Positions 1-11,169 of a stretch of 64,000 nt of DNA are shown one piece after another. The notes beneath the pieces were generated by a model. That model was not told the DNA's origin, did no database searches, and was given only the letters and a program-made list of their open reading frames with translations. Source of the stretch: Cristatella mucedo (taxonomy: Eukaryota > Bryozoa > Phylactolaemata > Cristatellidae); contig WPIO01000020.1 of assembly GCA_009760855.2 (NCBI GenBank), positions 1,432,501 through 1,496,500 of the forward strand, written 5' to 3'. How positions within the stretch are numbered: position 1 is the first letter of the stretch; every line of letters starts with the position of its first letter. Both the position numbers and the translations under genes were made by a program.

Positions 1-146
1 TTCCAGATTTGAAGAAGCTTTTCTTCACGATTATAACGAGCAACTGAAGCGGACGTACGATTCGTCAGACAAGGCCTGGTTCACTGTAATACTCAAGCGT
101 GAGCTCGGCGTCGAAGATGATATGGTATCATTCGAAAAGTATAGAG
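1..146 (+). CDS. HEAT gene, first visible exon (truncated by the window edge)
   Basis: Open from base 2 (SRFEEAFLHDYNEQL... to FEKYR). It ends one base into a codon at a GTACGC donor at 147. Phase 1 matches the next exon, giving the junction residue Glu. The segment is helical and acidic, upstream of the HEAT array. Confidence 0.75.
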
Positions 147-3100
147 GTACGCATCTGCACCATAGCGCGCTGTAGGGCATGGTGTCTGTTTGCTGTGGGC
201 CAGCAATCACCACCTCCTACATACTCTGCCTCATGCTGCCCCTTGCAGAATAGTATCATTGTTACTATTATTAGGACTTAGCATGGCCGTTAGCATAAGC
301 TAGAGCTTGAAGCTATCCTGCGCATTCGGCTTGGTTAGCGATACCTGTCCAAGTGATTCGTGCTCGTGCCGACTTGCCCTTTTTTGCACACTGCCTTCAG
401 AATTCATCACCGACGATGACGGCAACGATCGATCTATCCTTTCATGCGTTAACGACCTGTGCAGGGAGAATCTGGCAATGCGCGAAGTATTCAGCTTAGA
501 CTCCACGGTGCGCATCAGTGCAATCAATGATCTCGGTAAGATTTCGTGGCTGTCACCGCCCCTCCCCTGCAGGCAATCTTGCTGCACCTGCTTCTGTATG
601 GTGACAGCTGACGACTCCTTGTTTATAATGCCGTGACTATGTACCTGCTGCAAAGGTTGTGTAACGTTAGGGGCTGCCGCTTACCAGCTACGACCAAGGT
701 GCTCTGCACTTTCTCCATACCATTCATTCTGCTTCTGCGCCAGTTAGCGTCTTCTTTTGGCTTTCAAAATGTTCTAAGTTGACCACTCATTCGACTGAAA
801 ATGGCTATTCATATGATCTAGACTAGATCGGACATTGCCAACGTTTGTTAAGGAGATAGCCTCAGTGGTTGCTGCAGGTGGTCGTAATCAAAGAGTTTTC
901 AGGCAATAGGTGACCCGTATTGTTGCTAATAACAGAGGAGTCAGAAACTGTTGTTGTAGTGAAGGATCGTTTACTTCTCGCCTGTCTCAAACATAACTAC
1001 GTATCAAGGCTTTTAGGGCCAACATTTTTGCACGGCACCTTGTTATGGTGTGATAGACTTGCCTGGGCTCTCTTGACTTATAATATTAACGATAATGCTA
1101 ATGAAAAAGCATTAATGCACTGACATAGAGAGCCATAAACAAAAATTAAAGTATTTTTCTTGGCTCTTTACTTAGGCTGAACAGGAAGCATATCGTTATA
1201 TGCTACAGTAGCTTATGCTATGTTATCTCAAGTTTCATTATGCTTTGGGTTATCCTGGCTCTGGGCTGTTGTTATCAAAACAGAGCTGTGTGGTCCTGTT
1301 GCACGGACGAGTTCGCAGGAGATCTAAATATGCATTTCAATTACAGCACATAAACCGATTAGGGATAACATTCTCAAGTACAGCATCCATAAGCATGTAA
1401 AGGCCGATTAACAAGGCTGAAGCAGATGTGAGGAACAAGTTATAGTTTTTAGCTTTGCTTTAAATGTTGCAAATTCTGGGGACGTCGTGATTTTAGTAAG
1501 TAGAAAGTCCCAGGTTGTAGGTTCCTAGGAATTGACGGTATGATCTCTAAAGGGTTGAGGCTATTTAGAGGCACAGTTTAATGAGCACCAGAGTTAAATG
1601 AAAGCAGGTGATGAAAGGCTGGGGCCGAGAAAATTAAGTCAATCGAATAGGTGAGCTGGAACAAAGTAATTACGGGAACTAAAAGTCCACGACACCACAT
1701 AACAGTCGCTGCTTGATGGGAAGCCAGAGTAAGTCGGTTAGAAGTAGTATGATGAGGCAGTTGTACCGTTCACAATAGACAATTCAAGCTGCAGAGTTTT
1801 ACACACGCTTAAAACATATTGTTGCACAGTTTGAGAAGACTTTCGAGTTTATAAGTGTGGTGGGATCAGAAATGCATTAGCTAACTTTGCTATGGTACCC
1901 TTATCTAAGCATGGGTGACTGTTTGCAATATTAGGCTGTTGGCAGACTGACTACAGTTGATGTGGTCATCGAGAGAAAAGTCCTTTAGGAGCAGGGCAAG
2001 CAGGAGCTGGGCGGAGATTCTTGCTGAGTCAATCTCGTGGACTGGCACAATTTGATTAATTGGCCGTTTTGATTAAAGCCATCCTGGTTGCAGCATCTTC
2101 AGGTTATCGTTATTAATGCTCACAAGCATTGCATGTGAACTATGTCCAGTCTTCAGTAATTAGGAAATAAGCAGCATGCAGCCCTAGTTTGCTGGCTTTT
2201 TTTTACAAGAGATTTTTTCTTTAACTTCCTGCAGCATTAATTTTCACTGCTTGGTATGGAAGGGTATGGAGCTATTATCTTAGAAAGCGCAAAACGCACC
2301 ACCATATGGCTAGTAGACTACCCTCAGGTCGGCCAAGGAAGACCGACTGGCCTGACCACTTACGCATGAAGGTGCTGCTGGCTCTTCGGTGACTGATGGC
2401 GTTACTCTGGGAGCTGTCTCAGTTGCTGGCGACCACTGTCAGTGCAGTCACTAGCATAGATAGAAACAATACGCCTGAGGTTTTTCCAGACACGGCATAT
2501 TGAGATGAGTCACCTAACGGCAGCTTTTGCATATCTAGTAACGAAAAAGGTATCGTCTCAGATGGACCCGGAATCGCTAGACCGTAGGCTGCCGGAGTCG
2601 AGCTTTATTGACCGATGGAGTCAAAATTGATTCTTTTCTCTGGCATCAAATGAAGAACATCCATAACTCAGTGAAAAGGGTGAGATATATCACCATATTT
2701 ATTCTCCAGCCAACAGTGAAATATTTTTGCAGTGGAGATGTCGTGATTTTGGGGTTGCTTGTGCTCTTCTGATGTGGAAAATCTGCAACGTATAAACGGA
2801 CCTGTAGACCTGCACGTGTACCTTGATCTGGTAAAAAAGAGCTAAGATTCCAAGTGCTAGAGCTCTTCTGGGGAGCGATTACATTTGGCAACATGACAAT
2901 GACAAGAGAGGCACACCAAAAGTTCTTTTTTTAAGTTTTTTTCTAAATCTGCTGCCTGAGTTATCAGTTGGCCTAGTCAGTCACCGACTTAAAAAAATCC
3001 AAATCCATAATCCTCGGGGTAGGTGATATGGGTCCTGGGTTCTATTCTGTGACTCCGGCTATGCCTGAGAAAGAGCTCTCTAGTCGGCAGAAGTACCACT

Positions 3101-4477
3101 AGTGTAATACTACCTCAGAGACTTCTAAGAGGTTGACGGCCTGTCTCTATGCCTAGCTAATATGAGAGGTTATTAAAAACTGGAGAGGCCCGACTACCTA
3201 GGCCCGCCTATTTTATTATTTGCCCCCGCACTAATTATTTTCACTTACATAAGACATTCATGGCACATGTGGTATGTAGTATGAAAGATTTCTCAGTGCA
3301 TTCTTCTGTATGCTAAGTTGAATGCCACCAGCCGGCACCAGGTGGGCGGCACCATACTAGGTAGAACAAGACTTTTGAGAAGGAGTGTCTTACCATACTC
3401 CACTGTGAATGATGCAAGTGACCGAATTCCTGCCGACCACAGAGCAATGCCGGCGATCAAGCCACCTTATCAATACAGGCCAACTGCCGAGCCTCTGCAT
3501 GATACAAGCTGCCTTCCGTCTGCCATGCGATTTTCATCTGCTCTTTGCCTTAGTTTTTTTGGCTTGGAATATTGCTCGACGTCCAACCATATGCTAGGAA
3601 GTCTATTATTATCAGTTAGTTTTTTCGATAATGTAAAGGCCTGCTGTGGCATGCGTTTAACGATGATTCTGTTGCCGTACAGCCACGTGTCACAGCCCAG
3701 CCGTGGTGGAGGCATTACTCGATCTGCTGAACGAGCCAGAGCACGACGTCCGAGCCTCGGCCTGTCTGTCTCTGGCCAAGGTCAAGGGTGGCTTTGAGAC
3801 GATGAGGATCGATCGCTTGCAGCGCTGCCTTCGAGACAGCGATCGCTTTGTTCGGCAAGCTGCCTGCACGGCACTCGGTTATCTTAAAGCACAGAATGCG
3901 ATTGACGAGCTGCTGCGAGTGTGGTGAGTCGAGGCTGTCGCAGCGACTGCATGCCGTTCGGCCCTGATTGCATCGACACATTGTTGTCGTGCCAAGGGCC
4001 GTGATAGCCGAGGAGATTTTCGAGGTCGTGGGTTCGATTCCTGCAGTCCTGGGCGATCCCTTATTGCCGACTGCAATCGACTGTGATTACCGTTAAGCCT
4101 CTTTAGCTGCTATACAAATGAGACTTTTAAATCAGCTAATATATGTATATAAATTTTTTACCATGCCTGTGTATGATGCTCAGCCCGCTGAATGTGCTCT
4201 TGCTGGTGACTGTAGGAGAAACGATCCCGTCACCGATGTGAGGCAAGAGGCTGAGAATGCTCTGCGCTATATCGGGGGTGAGAAGGTCGACAAGCGATTC
4301 AAAATGACGACTGCCTTGATCAACGAGATATTGGAGCTGACAAAGTTGCTGGAAGGCCCAAAGAACAGCTCGGGAAAAGTGGGCAGTGGCCACGCAAAGG
4401 CCAAGCCGGAGCCTGAGGCGAAGTCGAGGACGTTGCCGAGAACGTTCTACAAGGTTGCCAGCAGTAGTGACGTGTGA
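1..4477 (+). CDS. HEAT-repeat protein, C-terminal four exons (possibly HEATR4-like), 5' incomplete
   Basis: Four exons join in phase: 1-146, 401-535, 3683-3923 and 4216-4477, with a TGA stop at 4475-4477. Every junction has GT donors (GTACGC, GTAAGA, GTGAGT) and AG acceptors. The product begins with a charged segment (FEEAFLHDYNEQLKR) and continues into HEAT helix pairs with the signatures VRISAINDLG, VRASACLSLAKV, VRQAACTALGYL and VRQEAENALRYIGG, spaced 32-34 residues apart, as expected for HEAT repeats. It ends in a Lys/Glu-rich tail after TTALINEILELTKLLEG. HEAT arrays are protein-binding scaffolds; no catalytic residues are visible. The DxxVRxxA pattern and the arrangement at the C-terminus recall HEATR4, but that name is from memory of the family and is not proven here. 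The N-terminal exons lie before base 1. Confidence 0.8.
401..535 (+). CDS. HEAT gene, second visible exon
   Basis: The acceptor CTGCCTTCAG precedes 401 and the donor GTAAGA starts at 536. The exon encodes FITDDDGNDRSILSCV... to VRISAINDLG, the first recognisable HEAT helix. It enters and leaves in phase 1. The reading frame stays open past the donor, but the strong donor and the HEAT spacing of the spliced product favour the stop at 535. Confidence 0.75.
536..3682 (+). other. Intron of the HEAT gene, about 3.1 kb
   Basis: No coding exon was found that fits the flanking phase-1 junctions. The interval is AT-rich with scattered T-runs. Near 2310-2370 a short stretch reads GRPRKT on the + strand, a motif seen between the two DNA-binding halves of Tc1-type transposases, but it is too short and isolated to call an element. 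Confidence 0.5.
3683..3923 (+). CDS. HEAT gene, third visible exon
   Basis: It encodes two HEAT repeats (AVVEALLDLLNEPEHDVRAS onward to AIDELLRVW). Two phase-compatible acceptors exist, ending at 3682 and 3700. The first gives 32 residues between successive VR.SA motifs, the normal HEAT spacing. The second gives only 26, so 3683 is preferred. The donor GTGAGT begins at 3924, leaving phase 2. Confidence 0.8.
3985..4148 (+). repeat. tRNA-derived SINE, family C (about 150 bp)
   Basis: A tRNA-like head with B-box GGGTTCGATTCC is followed by the body TTATTGCCGACTGC..., GCTATACAAATGAG and the tail AATCAGCTAATATAT. The same order recurs near 29.3, 30.5, 44.9, 53.0 and 56.8 kb, and in reverse near 5.9, 19.6, 57.6, 58.2 and 59.2 kb. 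It lies in the last intron of the HEAT gene. Confidence 0.8.
4216..4477 (+). CDS. HEAT gene, last coding exon
   Basis: The acceptor GACTGTAG precedes 4216. One base completes a Trp codon split by the intron. The exon encodes the last HEAT helix (DPVTDVRQEAENALRYIGG), a hydrophobic helix ELTKLLEG and a basic/acidic tail rich in Lys, Pro and Ser, ending SSSDV and TGA at 4475-4477. Confidence 0.82.
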
Positions 4478-5610
4478 GGGACACGCTCTCGAACGCTGCT
4501 CTGCTCCTCTGCTTGCTGCTTGCACTAGCCGATAGCCACGGCTGACCGGCGCTAGCCAGCCAGTGTTGCCAGGCGGTCGCCCCGACTGCCGTCTACTTGA
4601 GCTGCACGATATCAGGCTGCCATTACTACTGCATTGGCTCAGATCCGTGAGCTTGCTCGCACCCCCCCACCCGCTGTGCCGTGCCGACTTTCTATCTAGC
4701 TATTATTCTGAGATGACGGTGTCGATGCATGGATAAGACCACGAACTCAGCGATGGCAGCTGTGTCGTGTCATGCCATGGTTGTGGTAGCGCTAGGTCGT
4801 GCATTCGTAGCCGCCCTGCGCGCAGGGCTTTGGCTGGTCTTTTTCTTAACGTGGCTGTCACCAAAACCAACGACCCCTGTTCCCCTACTTGCTGGCTGTC
4901 GGATGCATGGCTCTCGCCTAGCTAGCATCCAGTGGATGCCGAGAATGTGTCTGGCGCGCTCGTGCTAGCAAGAGCAAAGTGCACCTCGTGAAAGGTAGCA
5001 GCTGCAGCAGCTGCTGCCACAGCTGCGACCTCACGGACTTGCTGTCGTGTGGTAATTTATTTTGTCCTCATGGCGGCTTTCGGAGCGTTGTTGAAGATGA
5101 GCTTGTATTTGCACGGGGGGGGGGGCTGTCTGCTCTTCACATCGATCCTCGAGATCGGGCGTCTGCCTGCGTATGCCTATATTTGACTGGTCTTCGACAC
5201 GCTTCTCTGCGCGTCTGGGCTGACCGGCAGGCATCGGCGAGATCACGTGCACTGCACTGGCGACGCCTTCAAACGCTGAATGTTGTCTTCGTGCGTTGGA
5301 GCCCTAGCTTCCGTAATCAGTCAGCTTATGCTTGCACAGCTGCAAGTCGCAACTGCAGCTTCACCATACCATCGTGCTACTTTAACAGCCACTTAACGTA
5401 TGCATCCCCTGCGTGTCTTCTGCCGATGGATACTGAGCTCATCCTATGCTCTTGGCCACTACTTATGCGTCCAGTCAGCTTGTGTAGAATATCATTCCGT
5501 TTGACAGAAGGATGTTGCTTTGTACTGTAATTTGTATCCAGGTTTTTTTTATGAATTTTGTATATGGTGCATGATTGATTCGCAATAAAGAACTGAGTAT
5601 GGGGGCTCGG
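4478..5610 (+). other. Probable 3' UTR of the HEAT gene
   Basis: About 1.1 kb without a convincing coding segment follows the TGA. A 183-residue open frame (4979-5530) is Cys/Ser-rich and looks accidental. The stretch ends at an AATAAA at 5584-5589 followed by a G/T-rich segment, a plausible cleavage region. Confidence 0.5.
5584..5589 (+). terminator. Polyadenylation signal AATAAA
   Basis: Canonical hexamer about 1.1 kb after the HEAT-gene stop, followed within 30 bases by GGGGGCTCGGCTTGT, which is G/T-rich like a downstream element. Not proven to be the one used. Confidence 0.45.
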
Positions 5611-5864
5611 CTTGTAAGTGCAGCTTGAGCTAGCCTTTGCAGAGCAAGCTTCGCCTGCTTGTAAAGCATTAAACGATGGTCTCAGCAAGCTCATTTACTG
5701 ACACCTCCAGCTGTGATTGGTGCTCGAAGCACAATTCTGTGGCCTGGCTTAGTTTAGATCCCCTGGTGAGAGCTGAAAGCTGCCAAGGCTTTCCCAGCTG
5801 CACTGCAGCCGGACTAATTCCTAGGTCATGCTGTGCAATTCAAAATCGGCTGGCTCAACAGCCT

Positions 5865-6040
5865 CGCATAAATAGTGGCAGATGAGCGAGCTTTGGTCGA
5901 TATCGCCCAGCTTGCAGCAGGCAATAAAGAATTGCCTTCTGCGAGCCTCGAACCCGTGACCTGGGTCGTGAAGTGAGTACACCTTACCGATGAGCAAAGA
6001 TCCAGGGCTGCGTCATTGTCTCCTGCTCTTTACTAGACAA
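5865..6040 (-). repeat. SINE family C copy, diverged
   Basis: Antisense copy of the family-C body (GGCAATAAAGAATTGCC, CCTCGAACCCGTGACCTGGG...). The inverted B-box CTCGAACCC and the tRNA-like head at the right end are visible; the 3' tail is degraded. The rest of 5600-6727 shows nothing recognisable. Confidence 0.7.
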
Positions 6041-6727
6041 AAATATAAAAAGTGCATTAGTTATTATTTCAGTTAGTGTAACTTGGGCAGCAGCTCCCTT
6101 ACCGTGCCGAGTTTCATTGGCTGGTTGGCTGAAGTGTCTTGTCATTCAGCAAGTGGTTGCAGGGTACTGCGTGCTCATTGCTTGAGATGTGCAGCCCGTC
6201 GAACGTACTGCAAGGTATATTCAAGCCGAAATGAATCCAAAGTACTCTCTGATGAACAGATGCTTTGAGCACTGTAGTTCTAGCACTTCAAGTCGCCTTC
6301 AGGATAGTTATTAAAATTAACTCAAGCTGCTCCTCAGCTTTTGGAGAGGTCACAGCGACAGCAACATGAAGCCAAACTTCAAATTAGTAGCTCTATTTTG
6401 GAATTGCTGCTACCTGGAACGCTATTGGTCTAATGGCATTAGAGGGATTCGGAAGTCGTGCTCGATGCCAAACCGCAAGCTCTGGGCACCTTCGAAGACC
6501 TGAGCTCCCGTTTTGTTGTCTCGCGTCTGCTCAGTGACATAAACAAGTAATGTTACCCAGTGCTAGGCTAAAGCTATGTCTGTGGAGACGGCGATGTGGG
6601 TTTGGCTCAAATATGAATGGTCATAATGAGCAACTACTTCCTTAGGGCAGGAGCAATGCCTGTCACGGATCACGTTGTATGACCGGCTGTCGACCGGCAC
6701 CGATCCGATGATCAGCAATCGGGTAGC

Positions 6728-6955
6728 ATAATAATAATACATTTTGGTTAGCTCCCTCAGAGAAATTAAGCTCTTTCTAGGCACTTTGCATATGCTGTAA
6801 AAGAAGCATGATCATTTGGTTAGTAATAAATACCGTGCACAATGTCAACCAATATAACGTGGCTAGAGGTGACATGCACATGGTCAGCATGCAAAGATGG
6901 TTAGTGGCAGCATGCATAATGTCAGCACGCATAAGCGCACAGGACGAATCGCATT
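6728..6955 (-). repeat. L2-type LINE 3' end with (ATT)n tail, antisense
   Basis: Starts with AATAATAATACA, then CCCTCAGAGAAATTAAG, CTTTCTAGGCACTTTG and the segment GACATGCACATGGTCAGCATGC. The order matches the better copies at 35118 and 61203, where it continues upstream into LINE C-terminal coding sequence. Confidence 0.75.
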
Positions 6956-7763
6956 GCAGTAATGCCCGGCGTGTGACTCAGCTGTCTGCAAGTCTCGAAA
7001 TGCAGTATCGTCTGTGTGGGCGTCTTAACCGTATTCGACGACAGTCAGTGGGACTAATTAAGACCGGCCACAAAAGTTAACTCGAATCGACATGGTTGAC
7101 AACCTAATCGCGATGCTCTTCTCCATTATCATGGCAGCGGCGCCTTTTCCGCTGGCTGCCTAGAAAGCTGCATGCCTATGCCGGACTACAATGTACAGCG
7201 CATAAATCATGAACAGCTTGTATTGATAATGCCGGCACGCAATCCCTGGGTTCTGTTAGCAGTCCTAGAGGCACCAGATAAGAATTTTTCAAGGTGGTTT
7301 AACCTTGAGAATAAGTTGGCGAAGCCACACATCACAAACGTTGTAATCAGCCTAAGATAATGATATTGATAAAAATGACAAGTTAATGGTAATGATAACG
7401 GACTGGTATTCTCAATAAATTCACACAACCGATCAGTCGTCAGAAGGCAGCTGCTGTTGGCAGCTGTGAGCGCTTGAGGAAATGTTCAAATTGGAACCAA
7501 CAGTCTTTTAGGTTTGGAAGTTTTCCTTTTGATAAACAAGTTATAAATGCAATCGTAAATTTTGGTGATTGACAGTTGACCAGAACACAGTAAATATAAT
7601 TATTTAGCTAGACCTATTTACATCGAAAGTAGTTCATCGAGCCCAACAATGTCTTATATGCGAAATTTGACCGCACGGGAACTGCGTTTCTTTGGCGAAC
7701 TGGTCAATAAAAGCTTCTCGGCCCAGACCGTCACTAGAAACCATAAAAAATGCTACATCTTCA
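6956..7763. other. Intergenic, nothing recognised
   Basis: No open frame with family resemblance and no repeat shared elsewhere in the window was seen in this moderately AT-rich stretch. Confidence 0.4.
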
Positions 7764-8705
7764 AAATAAGGGGGAAGTCAAGAAAATACCTATAACATTT
7801 ATCCGACAATTGAATATGAGTTTATGGTACCTTTAGAAAGACAAATATGTTTTAACTGGGATCGGAAGTTCTGACGACTTCCGTATGAAAGGAAAAATTC
7901 GTTATGCAAACCCCGCCTAACCTGGATGTAAACCGGAAGCAACAAATGTTCAAATAAAAGATTTACCGATCTCTGCATCACATGCAACTTTTATCCCAAC
8001 TTATCGAACCTTGGTAGATCGCAATAGATGCTCGAAGCTTGTTGAGGTGCATACTGTCAATTTTGTACAGCTTCATTTCCAGGGTTGGTTGGTGCCTTGT
8101 AATTAAGTAACTCAACTAATATTTCACGTATCGGAGTGAAATTTGAAATGTGAGTTCAGCTCTGCTTTTTACCATAGTTTTTAATATTTTTGATTTCGGT
8201 TTGATGCAATTTGTCCACGATTACGGAAAATAAAGAGCCAGGATGTTTGATGACGTATGCATCAAACCGAAATCAAAAATAATAAAAACCAGGTTAAAAA
8301 AGTAGAGCTGAACTCGTATTTCAAATTTCCTTCCGATACGAGAAATATCACTTGAGTTATTTAATTTACAAGGCACCAACCAAGCATGGAAATGAAGCTG
8401 TACAAAAGTCACAAGTATGCACCTCAACAAGCTTCAAGCATCTATAGCGATCTACCAAGGTTCGACAAGTTGGGATACACAAGTCGCATATGATGCAGAG
8501 ATCGGTACATTTTTGTTTGTAGATTTGTTGCTTCCGGTTTACATCCGGGTTAGACGTGGTTGGCATAAGCGATTTTTCTTTCACGTGGAAGTCGTCAGAA
8601 CTTCCGATCCCAGTTCTAACATATTTGTCTTTCAAAAGGTATCATAAACACATATTTGATTGTCGGACAAATTGTGTAGGTATTTTCTTGACATTCCCCC
8701 TTTAT
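7764..8705. mobile_element. Foldback element: 0.94-kb imperfect palindrome
   Basis: Two inverted arms, about 7764-8207 and 8258-8705, can be aligned along their whole length and are separated by only about 50 bases. The outer ends read AAGGGGGAA and TTCCCCCTT. Internal matched pairs include TCGGAAGTTCTGACGACTTCC with its complement near 8590, and GATTTCGGTTTGATGCA with its complement at 8258. There is no transposase gene inside. The form fits a foldback/MITE-like non-autonomous DNA element. A clear target-site duplication was not found. Confidence 0.75.
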
Positions 8706-9204
8706 GACACCCCCTTGAGGTCAACCGTCAGACCGGTAGCTACAAAAATCAGAAGACGTAAACCATATCGCCATGTAGGAAAATATGTCAACATTTTAAT
8801 TGTATGTAAGTTTGCCTTTCAAAATACAAACACAACTCCCCACCCCTCCGACATTCCTCGTTAAAATACCACTAAGTCGCCAAGAAAAGATTTGTTTCGA
8901 TCTAGTTTATCTGAAGATACCAAACTAGATGAAAAGAGATTATTTAATTTCGATTTAAGCATTATTAGTGACTTGTAAAGGCTTAACAACAAGAGTTAAG
9001 AATAGATTTGACATAAAATACTACAAAGCTAAGTCATCAGCTCTAGTATTTACAAAGCCAGATCCAAATAAGATTATTAGAATATACCAACAGTGAAAGA
9101 AGTGCTGGATAGATCCAAGAATTTAATAGCAAAATATGTAAATGATTCATAAGAATGTGGACAGAAGTCGATTTGTAAGAAACACAAATGAATACTTGTA
9201 ATAA

Positions 9205-9705
9205 GATTTTGACGTGAATGGTAATAGACTAACACATCTTGCAGATTCAGTCAAATGTTCGGATGCAGTCACTAGGAGTTATGCTGATTCAAATTTCATG
9301 GTAATTGGATATGAAACAATTGATTTAAAAACACTTTAAATAAAAATTTGGGAAATGGAACTGACCCTAGAGATGCTGCTGTTAGTCAGCTATGTAGGTA
9401 TATAAATAAAATTGGAGATACAATGACCGGATATTTAAATATCGGTGGATTTGCAACAACATTGTCATATTGGAAAGCTACCAAAACTACTCCAACTTCG
9501 TTACATATGGAGGACTAAAAAGAGATACAGTACTAAGTAAAACTCTAGTTTCTAGCAATCTTGATGAGGCTAATAGCTCAGTAATAAACGTAGCAGATCC
9601 AGTTACTTAGATGCTGAAACTAAAGGCAACCTAGACAAAACATTAAAAGAAGTAATAGATGCATTAGCATTAAAAAGTAATCCAAAGTCCGTGAACTCAA
9701 TAAAA
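9205..9705 (+). pseudogene. Tail-fibre-like protein remnant in the AT-rich island
   Basis: Three segments in three different frames carry fibre-type motifs. LTHLADSVKCSDAVTRSYAD lies near 9225-9285, KIGDTMTGYLNIGG near 9410-9450 and SSVINVADPVT near 9575-9610. The pattern LADP...DAVT..Y followed by GDTMTG.LN is typical of trimeric phage-type fibre proteins and similar proteins in some eukaryotic elements. At least two frameshifts and several stops separate the segments, so the gene is dead. Confidence 0.5.
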
Positions 9706-10519
9706 AAGAACTACTATTGCTTACACTTGGTATAACAAGCATTTTTCTCCAATAATATAATTAGGAACAATGGTCGTAGACGAATTCAATTGTGTTTCAC
9801 TCAGACAGATATTTAATAACTACTTACTATCTTAAGATGTTAGAGCCATGAATACTATTAGCTTTAGCGTAGATTTAAAATACTATGCATTCTTTATACG
9901 ATTTCCAACTGACTGCTATTTCATAGGTAGTTTTGATAGTTATAAAGTTAATCTAATGGTTTTTTACATAATTACCTGAATTATGTAAAAAAAAATTAGA
10001 GCTAATAATTCCTTCATATTTTCATATCTTAAAGATTAAAAAATAGTTGATATGATAACTATATTTTTACCTTTAAGATATAGAAATATTTTCAGAATCA
10101 TACAAGTAGATTCGTTGTCGGAACACTGATAAAGAAAGCGGATTTCAGAACACGAAACCTTTTTTTCTTAAAGATTTCTAACTAGGGAACATTCCTTGCA
10201 AGGTCTAGATTTAGAAAGTGTAATATTAGAATAGCAACAATCCGCACAAATAACTGCACCATAAGCAAGAATTTAGCCGACATCAAACTCAGTTTCCTTA
10301 CTAAAGATTGCGAAGTTCACATATAATCTCAAAAGGCAACTTTGATTTAGGAATAATTTTGTTACATGATGTGCATTCACTTATGATATAATCTTAAATT
10401 GCCTGAGTATTCTTAAATTTACAAAAAATTTATCAAGAAACTGTAGAAAGTCAGTCTTAACTTAACTTTATTTAAAAAAGACAAATGGGAAGGTTAGTTT
10501 AATCCTGATTTCGATATAA
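9706..10519. other. AT-rich interval inside the island
   Basis: No long open frame. On the - strand near 10170-10260 a short Cys-rich stretch (CADCCYSNI...CKECS) could be a zinc-finger remnant, but it is short and unsupported. Two copies of a TTTACATAATT/AATTATGTAAA inverted pair form a small hairpin near 9960-9990. Confidence 0.3.
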
Positions 10520-11169
10520 ACCATGCTTTCAAGCCTAGAGCTAAGGAAGCCTTTCAAAGTTTCCTCAATGTGGTACTATCCAATGGAAGCCATCAAGCTG
10601 GCTTGCCATATGCCAACTGCTAATGGATGTATCTGGATTTCGATTAATGTAGCTATTAGGTTTAAAGACACGAGCATTGAAAAGCAAATCATGAAAAGAA
10701 GTAACGCAAGCAATAGTTAGACATTCACTTAAACGGTCTAATAATGCGGCCAAATAAGATAACTGTTGACCCAGGATCAGAATTTAAAGACGAATTCAAT
10801 AAATAAATAGAAATACATAGAACACAAATATTATAAGCGACTAGCAAAAAGAATGTTGCATTAGTTCGATATGAAACATAATCAGAGAGTCTAAGGAAAG
10901 GAGATAATTGTAGACAGAGAATGGTGTGAAAACCTACTAAAATACTAGATTATGAGAATAATAATATGACTAGAGCAATCAGAGAAAGAACATCTAAGGC
11001 AAAGGAAACAATATAAAAAACTAAGATACTTTATAGAAAAAGTAGTACAAGATGAGAAACCATTAGAGCTTGGAACAGCTGTTAGATCCTTACTAACGCC
11101 AGATGAGGAAGAAGATGAAAAAAGAAGAGCTAAAATCAAATATAGAGTTGAATATACATTATATAGTTA
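10520..11169 (+). pseudogene. Retroviral-type (rve, DDE) integrase remnant
   Basis: A first core strand reads WISINVAIRFKDTSIEK near 10630-10685, where the usual first Asp is replaced by Asn. A second core block reads VDPGSEFKDEF near 10765-10797 and carries the second Asp. The following ATSKKNVALVRYE block lacks the expected catalytic Glu. A C-terminal domain segment (LELGTAVRSLLTPDEEEDE, near 11067-11124) is still open, ending at TAG near 11169. In-frame stops and shifts break it throughout. The family is recognisable by these blocks, but the element type (Polinton, LTR element or virus) is inference. Confidence 0.6.

Noticed and set aside
2290-2600. GRPRKT motif as a Tc1-type DNA-binding domain
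   Set aside because: Only six residues fit; no catalytic blocks or terminal repeats nearby.
4979-5530. 183-codon + strand frame
   Set aside because: Cys/Ser-rich, no domain, downstream of the HEAT-gene stop and before its poly-A signal; taken as 3' UTR.
10170-10260. Cys-rich zinc-finger protein on the - strand of the AT-rich island
   Set aside because: A single short stretch with four or five Cys between stops; not enough to name a domain.
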